Positions 1 to 9,287 of a stretch of DNA of 64,000 nucleotides are shown piece after piece. Below the pieces are notes generated by a model, which saw nothing but the letters and a program-made list of their open reading frames with translations, was not told the DNA's origin and ran no database searches. A program made the translations under genes and the position numbers. The stretch is from Desulfosudis oleivorans Hxd3 (lineage in GTDB: Bacteria; Desulfobacterota; Desulfobacteria; Desulfobacterales; Desulfosudaceae), in assembly GCF_000018405.1 (NCBI RefSeq), contig NC_009943.1, positions 2,421,001-2,485,000 on the forward strand, given 5' to 3'. Every line of letters begins with the position of its first letter. The first letter of the stretch is position 1.

Positions 1-1
1 C

Positions 2-421
2 ACCGTGATGGCCGAGTATGTAGAAAACGACATGGAATTTACCGGCAACCTCACCACCAACCTCGACCCGGTTGTCAGTGCGGCCATGGGTATTCCGTCG
101 CGGCTGGGAGACAAGACCACCACACAGGGATATTATGGCGGTGCTTCCTACCGCGTGCTGGACCAGATGGAAATCGGCGCCTACTACTCTGAACTATATT
201 ATGACAAGTCAGACCATGACGGCGACACTTACGCCGCCAAGTTTGGCGTTGCCAAGCACAACGCATGGCTCAAGGACACCTGTCTGTCGGCCCGCTATGA
301 TTTTTCAGCCAACTGGTGCGCCAAGATCGAGGCCCACCTCATGGACGGCGGTTTCATGGCCTCCGGCGCGGACGCCAAAAACTGGGAGCTTTACGCGGCC
401 AAGTTGACTTACAGCTTTTAG
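2..421 (+). CDS. C-terminal part of a porin-like outer-membrane protein (5' end outside window)
   Basis: The frame is open to the left edge of the window, so only the last ~139 residues are seen. The sequence alternates polar and hydrophobic residues with many Tyr, Gly and Asp (for example GGASYRVLDQMEIGAYYSEL and LYAAKLTYSF), as in outer-membrane beta-strands. It ends in phenylalanine, the usual C-terminal signal for beta-barrel insertion by the BAM complex. This fits a porin or a phosphate/oligosaccharide-selective channel type barrel, but the family cannot be named from the fragment. A GTG and an ATG at positions 5-10 are internal codons, not a convincing start. A long perfect inverted repeat follows 19 bases after the stop. 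Confidence 0.6.
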   Translation, partial: TVMAEYVENDMEFTGNLTTNLDPVVSAAMGIPSRLGDKTTTQGYYGGASYRVLDQMEIGAYYSELYYDKSDHDGDTYAAKFGVAKHNAWLKDTCLSARYDFSANWCAKIEAHLMDGGFMASGADAKNWELYAAKLTYSF

Positions 422-440
422 CCACGCATAATCATAACCA

Positions 441-484
441 TCTGTTTTCCCCGGCGCCGGCACCCAGGCGCCGGGGAAAACAGA
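441..484. repeat. Perfect 18-bp inverted repeat after the porin-like gene
   Basis: The arms at 441-458 and 467-484 are exact reverse complements around an 8-base spacer. The T-run is in the left arm and the A-run in the right arm, so no U-tract follows the hairpin on either strand. It is therefore not a canonical intrinsic terminator. It may still act as a 3'-end stabiliser or terminate with Rho help. Confidence 0.6.
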
Positions 485-551
485 CCGTCTCCGGACGCAC
501 CGGTTGACGATACACATTGTTAAATGGCCCAAAAACGTTAGGAATTTTCAA

Positions 552-2231
552 ATGCGGCGGTCAACCAGTATCGCAAACAAAATCTGGATCAGCCTCAGCA
601 TTCTGCTGGCCGGTTATTTTCTGTCCATGGCCTTTGGCTTTTTTACCGGCATCAACACTGAGACACGGCTCTCTTCCGTGTACGCCTATCTCTTTCCGGC
701 GTCCCACAAAAGCCAGACCGCCCTCACCTCCTTTGAGAGCCAGCTCAAATTTTACGAAGACGCCTATCTCACCGGCGACACCGAGCTTCTTGAAAAGGCG
801 GAAATGGAAGCAGAAAAAGCGTACCTCGCTCTGCAGGAGATCATCCGCCTTGCCGACCGAAAGCAGGTAAAAGCGGACAAGGCCATGGAGCTGCTCGACG
901 CGCTGAAAGCATTCAGTGAGGAGGCCGGCACTGTTTATGCGGCGGTCCTGATCCAGGCATCGGACGCGACAGGCACCCTGGACAACCAACAGCGAATCTT
1001 TGCCCTGGCTCAAACGGCCACGGACATAGGTGAACAGCTGACCACGCTGAAAAACGACTACAACGCCCAGCTTGAAACCGACCTGTCCGCCATCATCTCC
1101 TTCAGCCAGCAGTTGCGGTTCGGCAACCTGTTTCTGTTTATCGGTATCGTGGTCCTCTCAGGTCTTCTGATCCGTTTCATGGTAAGACGGTCCATTGTGC
1201 TGCCCCTGCAGAACGCGGTTGCCATGGTCCAGGATATCGCCACCGGCAACCTGTCGGTGGCGATTGACGTGCGGCGGGCGGGCCACGACGAAATCGGCCT
1301 GCTGACCCGGTCCATGAACACCATGGTTAAAAAACTGGAAGCGGTGGTGGGCCAGGTCCAGAACGCCTCTGTTAACGTGGCCTCGGGCAGCGAAGAGATC
1401 AGTTCCTCTTCCGAGGAACTGTCCCAGGGCGCCACGGAACAGGCCTCCCACCTGGAAGAGATCAGCTCCAGCATGGAGCAGATGGTCTCCAACATCAACC
1501 AGAACGCGGACAACGCCTCGGAAACTGAAAAAATCGCCCGCCAGGTGGCCCAGGACGCGGAAGCCGGCGGCAGCCAGGTCCATGAGACGGTGCGGGCCAT
1601 GCAGGACATTGCCGGTAAAATCTCCATTATTGAAGAGATCGCCCGGCAGACCAACCTGCTGGCCCTGAACGCCGCCATTGAGGCGGCCCGGGCCGGTGAT
1701 GCGGGACGGGGGTTTGCCGTGGTGGCGGCTGAGGTGCGAAAGCTGGCCGAACGCAGCGGCCAGGCCGCCAAGGAGATTGGTGAACGGTCCGCCGGCAGCC
1801 TGGACATCGCGGAAAAGGCCGGGGAGATGCTGGAAAAGATCGTTCCCGACATTCGCAAGACCGCGGAACTGGTGCAGGAGATCTCCGCCGCCTCCAGGGA
1901 GCAGACCGCCGGCGCGGCCCAGATCAACCAGGCCATCGGCCAGCTGGACCAGGTGGTGCAGCAGAACGCCTCTTCCGCGGAAGAGGTCTCTTCCACGGCC
2001 CAGGCACTGGCCGGACAGGCGGCCCAGCTTCAGGAAAGCATCAGTTTTTTCAAAACAGAGGCTGGGGGAAAGGGATGGACCGACGGCACCGAAACCCCCT
2101 CAGCCGGGCCACCGGAAAAAGTGGAGACAGTCCGGAAGCCGCAAATCAAGCAACCGGCAACGGTCCACCGCCCGGTCGCCCTGGAAATGGGCTCAACGGA
2201 CACCACGGACAGCGAGTTTGAACGGTTCTGA
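552..2231 (+). CDS. Methyl-accepting chemotaxis protein
   Basis: This is a transmembrane chemoreceptor that senses a signal in the periplasm and controls CheA kinase activity. The 559-residue protein has a first membrane segment at ~11-31, a periplasmic helical domain, a second membrane segment at ~192-211, a HAMP domain (~212-265) and a long methyl-accepting coiled coil. The highly conserved hairpin tip is present at ~363-403 ([20 protein letters not shown] and [18 protein letters not shown]). The ATG at 552 is chosen because TAGGAA lies just upstream and the membrane segment follows quickly; an in-frame TTG at 504 would add 16 poor residues. The tail ends SEFERF, which could be a degenerate CheR/CheB tether but is not a clear match. 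No che genes lie nearby, and the ligand is unknown. Confidence 0.93.
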   Translation: MRRSTSIANKIWISLSILLAGYFLSMAFGFFTGINTETRLSSVYAYLFPASHKSQTALTSFESQLKFYEDAYLTGDTELLEKAEMEAEKAYLALQEIIRLADRKQVKADKAMELLDALKAFSEEAGTVYAAVLIQASDATGTLDNQQRIFALAQTATDIGEQLTTLKNDYNAQLETDLSAIISFSQQLRFGNLFLFIGIVVLSGLLIRFMVRRSIVLPLQNAVAMVQDIATGNLSVAIDVRRAGHDEIGLLTRSMNTMVKKLEAVVGQVQNASVNVASGSEEISSSSEELSQGATEQASHLEEISSSMEQMVSNINQNADNASETEKIARQVAQDAEAGGSQVHETVRAMQDIAGKISIIEEIARQTNLLALNAAIEAARAGDAGRGFAVVAAEVRKLAERSGQAAKEIGERSAGSLDIAEKAGEMLEKIVPDIRKTAELVQEISAASREQTAGAAQINQAIGQLDQVVQQNASSAEEVSSTAQALAGQAAQLQESISFFKTEAGGKGWTDGTETPSAGPPEKVETVRKPQIKQPATVHRPVALEMGSTDTTDSEFERF

Positions 2232-2240
2232 AGTTTCATG

Positions 2241-2267
2241 CCCCGGGCCTGTTTTGCCGGGGTTTTT
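2241..2267 (+). terminator. Rho-independent terminator of the chemoreceptor gene (first)
   Basis: A GC-rich stem CCCCGG/CCGGGG with a 10-base loop is followed directly by TTTTT. It starts 9 bases after the stop codon. Confidence 0.7.
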
Positions 2268-2297
2268 ATAAAGGGGTGTCGAACGGCACTCCACTGG

Positions 2298-2330
2298 CCG
2301 GGGTGCGGCATGCCGCGCCCCGGTTTTTTT
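2298..2330 (+). terminator. Second tandem terminator behind the chemoreceptor gene
   Basis: Adjoining 13-base arms (2298-2310 and 2311-2323) pair with a single G-U wobble and are followed by seven T. With the hairpin just before it, this insulates the chemoreceptor from the convergent TRAP transporter genes. Confidence 0.75.
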
Positions 2331-2381
2331 GTGGCAGGACGGTTTTTTGCAAAAGGTGAAGTGTTCGGACAGGCCTTGCAA

Positions 2382-3683
2382 TTACCGTATCAGGCCGGGT
2401 AGAAAAAGCGCGATCTGCGGAAAAGCGATCAGCAGCAGGGTGCCGGCCACCATGGCCAGCAGAAAGGGAAACGCGCCGCGAAAGATCAGCTCCAGGGGTA
2501 CGTCCCTGGCCACGCCGCTGACCACGTAAACATTGATGCCCACCGGCGGCGTGATCACCCCGATCTGGGTCACCAGCACGATGATAACCCCGAACCAGAC
2601 CGGATCCAGGCCGAACTGAACAATAACCGGATAAAAAATCGGAATGGTCAGCATGATCAGGGCCAGAGAATCGATAAAGCAGCCGCCGATCAGGTAAACC
2701 AGAATGATCAGCAGAATGATCACCGCAGGGGGCAGTGCAAACCCGGATATCCAGCTGGCAATATCAAACGGAATGCGGGAAATGGCCAGAAAATGGCCGA
2801 AAATCGTTGCGCCGGCCACGATCACCAGGATCATGCAGCTGATCCGGGTGGTCTCGAACAGGGACGCCACAAACCCCTTCCAAGAGAGGTTTCGCCGGGC
2901 CACTGCCAGGACGATGGTGCCGAAGGCGCCGATGGCGCCGGCCTCGGTGGGCGTGAAGATGCCGGCAAACAGACCTCCCATCACCAGAAAAAAGATCAGG
3001 ATCGTTTCAAACACGCCGGAAAAGGAGGCGACCTTTTCCCGAATCGTGGTCCGGGGGCCGGGGGGGCCCAGGTCCGGCTGAATCGTGGCCCACACCAGGA
3101 TGGTGACCACAAACAGCCCGGTCAGCAACAGGCCGGGCAGAATGCCGGCCAGGAAAAGCTCACCGATGGACTGTTCGGTGAGAATGCCGTACACAATAAA
3201 AATAACGCTGGGTGGGATCAGGATGCCCAGGCTGCCGCCGGCGGCCACGGCCCCGGTGGCCAGGGTAATCCGGTAGTTGTAGCGTTTCATCTCCGGCAGG
3301 GTGGCGGCGGCCATGGTGGCGGCAGTGGCGTTGGTGGAACCGCAGATGGCGGCAAAGGCGGCGCAGGCTCCGATGGTGGCAATGGCCAGCCCCCCGGGCA
3401 GGTGCCCGATATTTTTGTAGGCGGCGTCAAACAGCCGGGAACTGATGCCCGCGTGAAAGGCCACCTGCCCCATCAGCACAAACAGGGGAATCACGGTCAG
3501 ATCATAGGAACCGAAAACGGCAAACAGATCCTTGACCACCAGATTCATGGAGGCGTCAAAAGAGACGATGACGCCGAATCCCACAAAACCGATCATGGCC
3601 ATGAGAAAGCCGATGGGCATACGGGAAAAGATCAGGGTAAACAGGGCGAAAATGCCGATAACGCCGATCAGTGTGGGGGTCAT
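2382..3683 (-). CDS. dctM: TRAP transporter large membrane subunit (DctM family)
   Basis: This is the large permease subunit of a tripartite ATP-independent periplasmic transporter, which moves an organic acid driven by an ion gradient. The ~433-residue protein is almost entirely hydrophobic, with about a dozen membrane segments. It has family features such as the N-terminal segment followed by SRMPIGFLMAMIGFVGFG, GILIPPSVIFIVYG, and VTQIGVITPPVGINVYVVSG near the C-terminus. The ATG at 3683 is chosen because it follows a G-rich ribosome site and overlaps the stop of the small subunit gene in an ATGA junction, which implies translational coupling. The gene is third in a dctP-dctQ-dctM operon. 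The substrate cannot be told from the permease. Confidence 0.93.
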   Translation of the reverse strand: MTPTLIGVIGIFALFTLIFSRMPIGFLMAMIGFVGFGVIVSFDASMNLVVKDLFAVFGSYDLTVIPLFVLMGQVAFHAGISSRLFDAAYKNIGHLPGGLAIATIGACAAFAAICGSTNATAATMAAATLPEMKRYNYRITLATGAVAAGGSLGILIPPSVIFIVYGILTEQSIGELFLAGILPGLLLTGLFVVTILVWATIQPDLGPPGPRTTIREKVASFSGVFETILIFFLVMGGLFAGIFTPTEAGAIGAFGTIVLAVARRNLSWKGFVASLFETTRISCMILVIVAGATIFGHFLAISRIPFDIASWISGFALPPAVIILLIILVYLIGGCFIDSLALIMLTIPIFYPVIVQFGLDPVWFGVIIVLVTQIGVITPPVGINVYVVSGVARDVPLELIFRGAFPFLLAMVAGTLLLIAFPQIALFLPGLIR

Positions 3684-4168
3684 TTCCCCCCCTTTGCCGG
3701 TGAAGACTGCACGCTCTCTGCCAGCAGCACGCAACAGAGCAGAATAAACCCCGCCGCTATGCCGATAAGAAACGGATAGGTCGGCAGCTTCAGGGTGGGC
3801 GAGACCTCACCGGCCCGCTTCAGGCTGGCCGCGTAGAGAAGACACTGCCAGGAGACGGCGGCAAAAAAAACCGTGGCCACCAGGTTGTTGAACAGGTGAA
3901 TACCGCGCGCCACTTTTTCGGAAAACCGGGAAACCAGAAAATCAACGGCAATGTGGCCTTTCTGGGCCGATGTGTAGCCCAGGGAAAGCGAAATGGCCAG
4001 TGCCCCCAGCAGGCCCACCACGTCGTAGGTGCCGGGTATGGGGCACCGGAAAAACCGGAGCACCACGTCGATCACGGTGACCATCATCATGGCCACAATG
4101 GATGCCCCGGCCAGCCAGTTGGCCTTGTCGGCCAGCTGGCTGATCAGGGCTTTGACAAAATGTCCCAT
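3680..4168 (-). CDS. dctQ: TRAP transporter small membrane subunit (DctQ family)
   Basis: This is the small four-helix subunit that pairs with DctM in the inner membrane. The 162-residue length and four hydrophobic segments (about 18-38, 50-70, 87-110 and 131-155) are typical. The family-typical second-segment pattern GTYDVVGLLGALAISLSLGY and the following AQKGHIAVDFL are present. AAGGA precedes the ATG. The stop overlaps the start of dctM (ATGA), and dctP lies 41 bases upstream, so the three genes form one transcription unit. Confidence 0.9.
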   Translation of the reverse strand: MGHFVKALISQLADKANWLAGASIVAMMMVTVIDVVLRFFRCPIPGTYDVVGLLGALAISLSLGYTSAQKGHIAVDFLVSRFSEKVARGIHLFNNLVATVFFAAVSWQCLLYAASLKRAGEVSPTLKLPTYPFLIGIAAGFILLCCVLLAESVQSSPAKGGK

Positions 4169-4209
4169 CGTATGTTGTTCCTTCAGCGTCCAGGCGCCGG
4201 ACGCGAATC

Positions 4210-5280
4210 CTACTCGTTAAAACCGGCGATCAGGGCGCGAAGCTGGTCCACCGCGGCAGCACCGTCCACTCCCTTCTGGTTAACCTGAGTAATATAATCG
4301 TGAATCACCGGTTCCACCGCCTGAACCCATCGGGTGTTTTCCTCGTCGCTCAGCGGCGTAATCGTGTTGCCCAGCTCCAGGGTGTAGTTGCGGCCTTCCA
4401 CATCCACATCGTCCCATACCTTGCCGTGGACGCCGACCCATTGGGCGCTGACCGCGTCAAACACCTGCTTGATATGTTCTGGAAGCGCGTTCCATTTATC
4501 CTTGTTCATCACCACGAACATGGCCGTGGTATAGCCGATGTCCCGGCAGTCGGTGGTGTGTTTGATCACCTCGGCCTGGCGCCACCCTTTAAGGGTCTCA
4601 ATGGGAGCAAAGGTGCCCTCCACCACGCCCTTCTGCAGGGCCTCGTAGGTGGCGCCCTGGGACATGGCCACAGGCACGCCGCCAAGGGCCTCCACCACCT
4701 TGGCGCTCAGGCCGGTGGAGCGGACCTTGAGACCCTTCATCTCTTCTAAGGAGGTCACCGGTTTTTTTGCATGCAGCAGGCCGGGGCCATGGGCATGAAT
4801 GTACAGCACCTTGACATCGTTCAGCTCTTCGGGCTGCATCTTTCTGTAAAAGGCGTCCGCGGCCCGGGTGGCCACCGTGCCGCTGGCATAGCCCAGGGGC
4901 AGGTCAACCGCCTCCATCACCGGAAACCGGCCACGGGTGTAGGCAAAACAGGACATGCCCAGGTCGGATATACCGCTGACCACGCCGTCATAGCAGGCAT
5001 CGGCCTTGGTCAGGGTGCCGCCGGGGAAAATATTGATCTTGACCGCGCCGCCGGTCCTGGTTTCAACCTCCTTTGCCCATGCCTCACCGGCCTTGCACTG
5101 CTCATGGGTGGGCGGGAAAAAGATGCTGTAAGACAGTTCGATGGCCTTTTCGGGTGCCTCCGGCGCCGCGACCTGTTCCGGCGCCTGGGGTGCCGCTGCC
5201 TGATCCTGCCCCTGGCCGCAGGCGCATAAAAGAACCATCCCCAGCACCATAATCAAAAGACCATATGTCCATTTTTTCAT
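4210..5280 (-). CDS. dctP: TRAP transporter substrate-binding lipoprotein (DctP family)
   Basis: This is the extracytoplasmic solute receptor of the TRAP system. The 356-residue protein starts with a lipoprotein signal ([21 protein letters not shown], likely lipidated at Cys22) and a Pro/Ala/Glu-rich linker, so it is probably tethered to the inner membrane. The DctP fold follows: [20 protein letters not shown] near the N-terminus, a central LKVRSTG with the conserved Arg expected to bind the carboxylate, and [15 protein letters not shown]. The Arg suggests an organic-acid ligand by family analogy; which acid is unknown. A G-rich ribosome site precedes the ATG. It is the first gene of dctPQM. 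Confidence 0.92.
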   Translation of the reverse strand: MKKWTYGLLIMVLGMVLLCACGQGQDQAAAPQAPEQVAAPEAPEKAIELSYSIFFPPTHEQCKAGEAWAKEVETRTGGAVKINIFPGGTLTKADACYDGVVSGISDLGMSCFAYTRGRFPVMEAVDLPLGYASGTVATRAADAFYRKMQPEELNDVKVLYIHAHGPGLLHAKKPVTSLEEMKGLKVRSTGLSAKVVEALGGVPVAMSQGATYEALQKGVVEGTFAPIETLKGWRQAEVIKHTTDCRDIGYTTAMFVVMNKDKWNALPEHIKQVFDAVSAQWVGVHGKVWDDVDVEGRNYTLELGNTITPLSDEENTRWVQAVEPVIHDYITQVNQKGVDGAAAVDQLRALIAGFNE

Positions 5281-5707
5281 GCCTTACCCCCTTTTTTCTA
5301 AGATGTCATGATAATGGAAAGCCGGCCAACAGCAACCCCGCCTGTCAACCGGCCTGCCCGTGCCCTTCATATCCCATGAGATACCCGGAAAAATCAAGAA
5401 AAATAAGCATTCGCAGGTGAAAATCAGCTCGTTTGGTCGCCTTTTCCCTTATCTCATCCGCTCAGGAGCAACTGGCGCCAACGCCGGGAAAAAACCGGCA
5501 CCACAAACGCCCTGCATGAAACCAATAAAGAAATAGATATGCTGTTCTGAAATTCCCCACCCAGTGCAGTCAGGTGTTGTAAATCAAAGAAGTCTGGAAA
5601 TCTTCGAGATTTATGATAATAATGAAGGGCATTCAGAACTTCAAACGGTACACGCTGAAAAATTTGCCAGTGCCCCTGGAAAGCAACTTGAATTAAAGGA
5701 GTCCTTT
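5281..5707. other. Divergent intergenic region between dctP and the sensor kinase gene
   Basis: This 427-base stretch must hold the promoters for the leftward TRAP operon and the rightward kinase gene. I see no convincing sigma-70 or sigma-54 promoter and no clear inverted-repeat operator. An in-frame GTG at 5564 would extend the kinase into it by 48 residues, but those residues look unlike the folded part of the protein. Confidence 0.5.
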
Positions 5708-7612
5708 TTGAACGACGATTTCAACCATGACCATCAGGATCTGCTTTCCCAGATCGTTTCGGGCAGTCCGATTCCCACTTTTGTGATCGACCGGAATCAC
5801 CGGGTGACCCACTTCAACAAGGCCTGCGAAGTGCTTACCGGGAGAAAGGCGGAAGAGATCATTGGAACCGACGGCCAGTGGCGGGCCTTTTATGCGGAAA
5901 AGCGCCCGGTGATGGCGGATATTGTTCTCGATGCCGCCATCGAAGATATCGCGGGGATGCTTGAAACCCATTACCAGGGGAAGTTCCGGGCCTCGTCGGT
6001 CAGGTCCGGGGCCTTTGAGGCCAGGGATTTTTTCCCGGCCCTGGGCGAGGACGGGAAATGGTTGTTTTTTACGGCAGCCCCCATCCGAAACGCGGACGGA
6101 GATGTTATCGGCGCCATAGAGACCCTTCAGGACATCACCCAGGAGAAGCGGGTGTCCCACCTGAACCGGTCCATGCTCCGGGTCAGCAAGGCCCTGCACC
6201 GGTATTCGTATCTGGATGACCTGTTGTCCTTTATCAGCCAGGAAATCAAAAAACTGCTGGGGGCGGAAGGGGCACTGGTGCTTTTACTGGACGCCGAAAC
6301 CAACGAGTTGTACACCTCGGGACTGGCCTATGATGACCCGGACCGTGAAAAACGGATGAAAGAAGTCCGCTTTTCCCTGGATGAGGTGTTGGCCGGGCAG
6401 GTGATTCGAACCGGCGAGCCGGTGGTGATGCATGATGCCGAGGCTCTGCCCCAATACGCGGAGCGGGACAGAAAAATCGGATACACCACCCGGAGTCTCC
6501 TGGAAGTGCCCCTCGTGGTCGAGGACCGCACCATCGGTGTGCTTGCCGGTATCAACAAAAAAGAGGGGCGCTTCTCCGGGCAGGATATGGATGCCCTTGC
6601 CGCGCTGGCCGGTACCGTGGCCCTGGCCATTGAGAACACCCGGCATCAAGAGGGGCTCCGGGCCTTTTATCGTGAGGTGCAATCCCTGAACACGGCCAAG
6701 GGCAAGACGATCAACCACTTGTCCCATGAATTGAAAACCCCGGTGGCCATTCTGTCCCAGGCCCTGCCCCTGCTCGAAGACGAGCTTGCGGTTGTGCCCG
6801 AGGATAACTGGAAACCCTATGTGGAAATTATCGAGCGCCAGCTTAACCGCATCGTCGCAATCGAAAGCGAGGTGTCGGACATCATTACGGACAAAGAATA
6901 CAAAGTTGCGGGGCTTTACAACGGCATGGTCCTTCAATGTGCCGACCTGCTTTCCGTTCTGGCCTTGAAACATCAGGGCAAAAAAGACATGGTGGACCAG
7001 ATTACCACCCATATTCGGGAACTGTTTTCACCGAAAACCATGGTGGCCGCCACCATTGATCCCGGAACGTTTATCCAGGGCCGTCTCCGGGCGCTTGAAC
7101 CCGGCTTTGCCCACCGGCAGGTGGATGTGCGTGTTCTTTTAGAGCCCACCCGGCCCATTCAGATTCCAGAGGTGATTTTTGAAAAAGTCATGGACGGCCT
7201 GATCCGAAACGCAATCGAAAACACACCTGATGAAGGCCGTGTGGATGTGGCCGTCTTTGAAAAAGGAGGGTTGGTTCAGGTCTCGGTGAAGGATTATGGG
7301 GTGGGCATTCGAAAAGACCATCAGGCCAGAATTTTCGAAGGCTTTTTCCCTACCCAGGACATTCTGGCTTACAGCACCCGGAAGCCTTTTGATTTCAACG
7401 CCGGCGGCAAAGGCGCCGATCTGCTCCGTATGAAGATTTTTTCCGAAACCTGCGGTTTCACCCTGGACATGGCGTCTACCCGGTGTGCTGTGCTGGATGC
7501 GCCCCGCCAGGAATGCCCGGGCCGGATATCTGCGTGCCCTTCCGCCACCGTAACCCGCCCCTGCCATGAATCAGGCGGAACCGAATTCATCCTCTTTTTC
7601 CACGGAGCCTGA
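5708..7612 (+). CDS. PAS-GAF sensor histidine kinase
   Basis: This is a cytoplasmic signal-transducing kinase with no membrane segment visible. Domains in order: PAS (~10-145, starting SGSPIPTFVIDRNHRVTHFN), GAF (~165-310), a HisKA phosphoacceptor region (INHLSHELKTPVAILSQ, His340) and an HATPase with N-box (LIRNAIENTPDEG), G1 (DYGVGI) and G2 (GGKGADLL). I chose the TTG at 5708 because a strong AAAGGAG sits 6 bases upstream; the longest frame starts at a GTG at 5564 with no such site. The last ~60 residues are Cys/Pro-rich after the ATPase fold. No response regulator is adjacent, so it is an orphan kinase. It is divergent from the TRAP operon and could regulate it, but that is only positional inference. 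Confidence 0.85.
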   Translation: MNDDFNHDHQDLLSQIVSGSPIPTFVIDRNHRVTHFNKACEVLTGRKAEEIIGTDGQWRAFYAEKRPVMADIVLDAAIEDIAGMLETHYQGKFRASSVRSGAFEARDFFPALGEDGKWLFFTAAPIRNADGDVIGAIETLQDITQEKRVSHLNRSMLRVSKALHRYSYLDDLLSFISQEIKKLLGAEGALVLLLDAETNELYTSGLAYDDPDREKRMKEVRFSLDEVLAGQVIRTGEPVVMHDAEALPQYAERDRKIGYTTRSLLEVPLVVEDRTIGVLAGINKKEGRFSGQDMDALAALAGTVALAIENTRHQEGLRAFYREVQSLNTAKGKTINHLSHELKTPVAILSQALPLLEDELAVVPEDNWKPYVEIIERQLNRIVAIESEVSDIITDKEYKVAGLYNGMVLQCADLLSVLALKHQGKKDMVDQITTHIRELFSPKTMVAATIDPGTFIQGRLRALEPGFAHRQVDVRVLLEPTRPIQIPEVIFEKVMDGLIRNAIENTPDEGRVDVAVFEKGGLVQVSVKDYGVGIRKDHQARIFEGFFPTQDILAYSTRKPFDFNAGGKGADLLRMKIFSETCGFTLDMASTRCAVLDAPRQECPGRISACPSATVTRPCHESGGTEFILFFHGA

Positions 7613-7649
7613 GAAGCCGGGCACTGAAAGGAAAGCGGCCGGCGGAAAA

Positions 7650-7769
7650 TTAATCATAAAGAATCGCGTCAAGAATAGCGAGAACCTCATTCAAAATATC
7701 TCCAGGAGCTTTCTCGATAAACTTGGCGTTTCGGGACTTATAATCAACCGACTTCATCTGGTCTGTCAT
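7650..7769 (-). CDS. Possible 39-residue small protein
   Basis: A short frame reads MTDQMKSVDYKSRNAKFIEK... and ends DAILYD. It is Lys/Asp/Glu-rich with an amphipathic pattern and is plausible as a small helical protein or the remnant of an antitoxin-like gene. No good Shine-Dalgarno site precedes the ATG, and I do not recognise a family. It lies between the kinase and the caspase-like gene. Chance is a real alternative at this length. Confidence 0.25.
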   Translation of the reverse strand: MTDQMKSVDYKSRNAKFIEKAPGDILNEVLAILDAILYD

Positions 7770-7822
7770 AACATGTAAAAGTTAAGATATTCCCGGACAG
7801 TTTCCGCCGAGAATGAAACACC

Positions 7823-7847
7823 ACCCCGGCCCATAAAGAGCCGGGGT
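7823..7847 (-). terminator. Probable terminator of the SLH-caspase gene
   Basis: On the minus strand, CCCCGGC and GCCGGGG pair around a 9-base loop. A GT-rich stretch with TTT follows the stem, 7-30 bases after the stop codon. The U-tract is weak. Confidence 0.5.
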
Positions 7848-7853
7848 TGGTCT

Positions 7854-9287
7854 CTACTCATGAGGCAAAAAAATAAAATCGCCTCCGGCATGCCCTGCTT
7901 TATGGATATTGGCATATTCTGGAATCTGATCCGCGTTCCAGCCAACCTGTTCCCGAATTTTCGTAAATAGCGTCGTACCGTCCAAAACCTCTTTGTTCTG
8001 CCAAAGCGTTTCGATAAAGGCTGAAGCGAAAACAGAATGATTCTCCTGGCCACCGCTGTCTAATACAGGCTCGAGCCCGCCTGAAGAAAGTACTACCCGT
8101 GCCTTTTTTTGAACGATGCGGGCTATATAATCGGGGGTTTTCTGGGTAATGTGCAAACCTCTGGTGAGCTTTCCCGAGTAGCAACTGTCTGCTACAACCA
8201 GAATATGTTTGGCTTGAATAGCACGGATTTCGGCTGTGACAGCACTATTAGAAACCCACAGTATCGGGTTTTCTCTGGTCGCATCAACCGGAAGCCAATA
8301 GCCTTGGTCTGCATCCTTGTCGAGCCATCCATGCCCGGCGTAGTAGATCAACAGGTTGTCCTGGCTGTTCAATTTTCGGCGATAGGCGTTGATAGCCGTG
8401 AGAATATCCGCCCTGGTCGCGTTGGTGAGAAGTTGCACCTTGAATCCGTATTTATCCTTGAGCAACAAGGCTATGGCTTGTGCGTCGTTTACTGCTGTGC
8501 GGAGCTTGGGCAGTTGCCGATAGTCGTTGTTGCCTATAACAAGAGCGTTGTACGAACCAAAGTCGAGGGGCGCGGTTTTTTCTCGGATCGTTCCTTCCGG
8601 GCCTGCAGCATTCAGAAACGGTTGCTGGTATTTGTTCCTTTCTACAAGGGTATCGGTGGTGCGAAATGTTTCGGGAACCAAATCACCCAATCTGGCGATG
8701 ATCACGGCCATTTGATATCGGTTAATTAACCTGTTGCCGTAGAATTTGTTGCTATATCCTTTGAGGATACCCGCGCTAACCGTATGCTGAACCGCTTCGA
8801 AAGCCCAGTGGTTTTCAGAGAGATCCTGAAAAGAATGCTTTTCTTGGGCGGATGAAGCGCGGATTCCTTTTTTGTTGAGCAGCCTGCTCAGAACGAATGC
8901 CATCTGTTGGCGATTGATCAGTTTGTCACCGTAAAACTTGCCGTCATATGCTGACAGAATATCTGCGCTGATAGCCTTCTGAACGGCTTCATAGTCCGGG
9001 TGTGAGGCGGGGACATCATTGGGAACCTCAGCACCCCCGGGGCTGAAGCCCCATCGTTCTAATATACGTGTACTGAAGCGGGCGATATCGTACCGGTTAA
9101 CCAGCTCATCGCCGTTGAATTTGTATTCATTGGCAGCAGTGCAAAGCTGCATAATGGGCAACGCTTTTTTAATCGCCGGATAGGCCCAGTGCGTTTCAGA
9201 GACATCCACACAGTCACCCGCTAACGCCACCGCATACAGCATGATTATTACAGTAAGTAATAAAGAAACAAAAAACAATTTTTTCAT
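7854..9287 (-). CDS. Exported protein with three SLH domains and a caspase-like (C14) peptidase domain
   Basis: The 477-residue protein begins with a signal peptide (~1-23, ending AVALAG). Three S-layer-homology type repeats follow at ~25-85, ~89-142 and ~150-205 (for example LINRYQMAVIIARLGDL and KFYGDKLINRQQMAFVLSRL). The C-terminal ~250 residues are a caspase-fold peptidase: a first strand NALVIGNNDYRQLPKLRTAVND, the catalytic His319 in YYAGHGW and Cys369 in VVADSCYSGKLTRG, so the dyad is intact. Proteins of this family cut after Arg/Lys or act as signalling modules. The combination implies a cell-envelope or periplasmic caspase anchored by SLH repeats, which is unusual in a Gram-negative setting. 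It stands alone, flanked by noncoding DNA on both sides. The substrate is unknown. Confidence 0.88.
   Translation of the reverse strand: MKKLFFVSLLLTVIIMLYAVALAGDCVDVSETHWAYPAIKKALPIMQLCTAANEYKFNGDELVNRYDIARFSTRILERWGFSPGGAEVPNDVPASHPDYEAVQKAISADILSAYDGKFYGDKLINRQQMAFVLSRLLNKKGIRASSAQEKHSFQDLSENHWAFEAVQHTVSAGILKGYSNKFYGNRLINRYQMAVIIARLGDLVPETFRTTDTLVERNKYQQPFLNAAGPEGTIREKTAPLDFGSYNALVIGNNDYRQLPKLRTAVNDAQAIALLLKDKYGFKVQLLTNATRADILTAINAYRRKLNSQDNLLIYYAGHGWLDKDADQGYWLPVDATRENPILWVSNSAVTAEIRAIQAKHILVVADSCYSGKLTRGLHITQKTPDYIARIVQKKARVVLSSGGLEPVLDSGGQENHSVFASAFIETLWQNKEVLDGTTLFTKIREQVGWNADQIPEYANIHKAGHAGGDFIFLPHE

Noticed and set aside
441-484. Perfect inverted repeat first read as an intrinsic terminator.
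   Set aside because: The T-run is on the 5' arm and the A-run on the 3' arm, so no U-tract follows the stem on either strand.
2793-3779. A 328-codon open frame on the plus strand opposite dctM and dctQ.
   Set aside because: It is antisense to well-supported membrane subunits, its product is a low-complexity Gly/His/Gln-rich sequence, and it reflects codon bias in GC-rich DNA.
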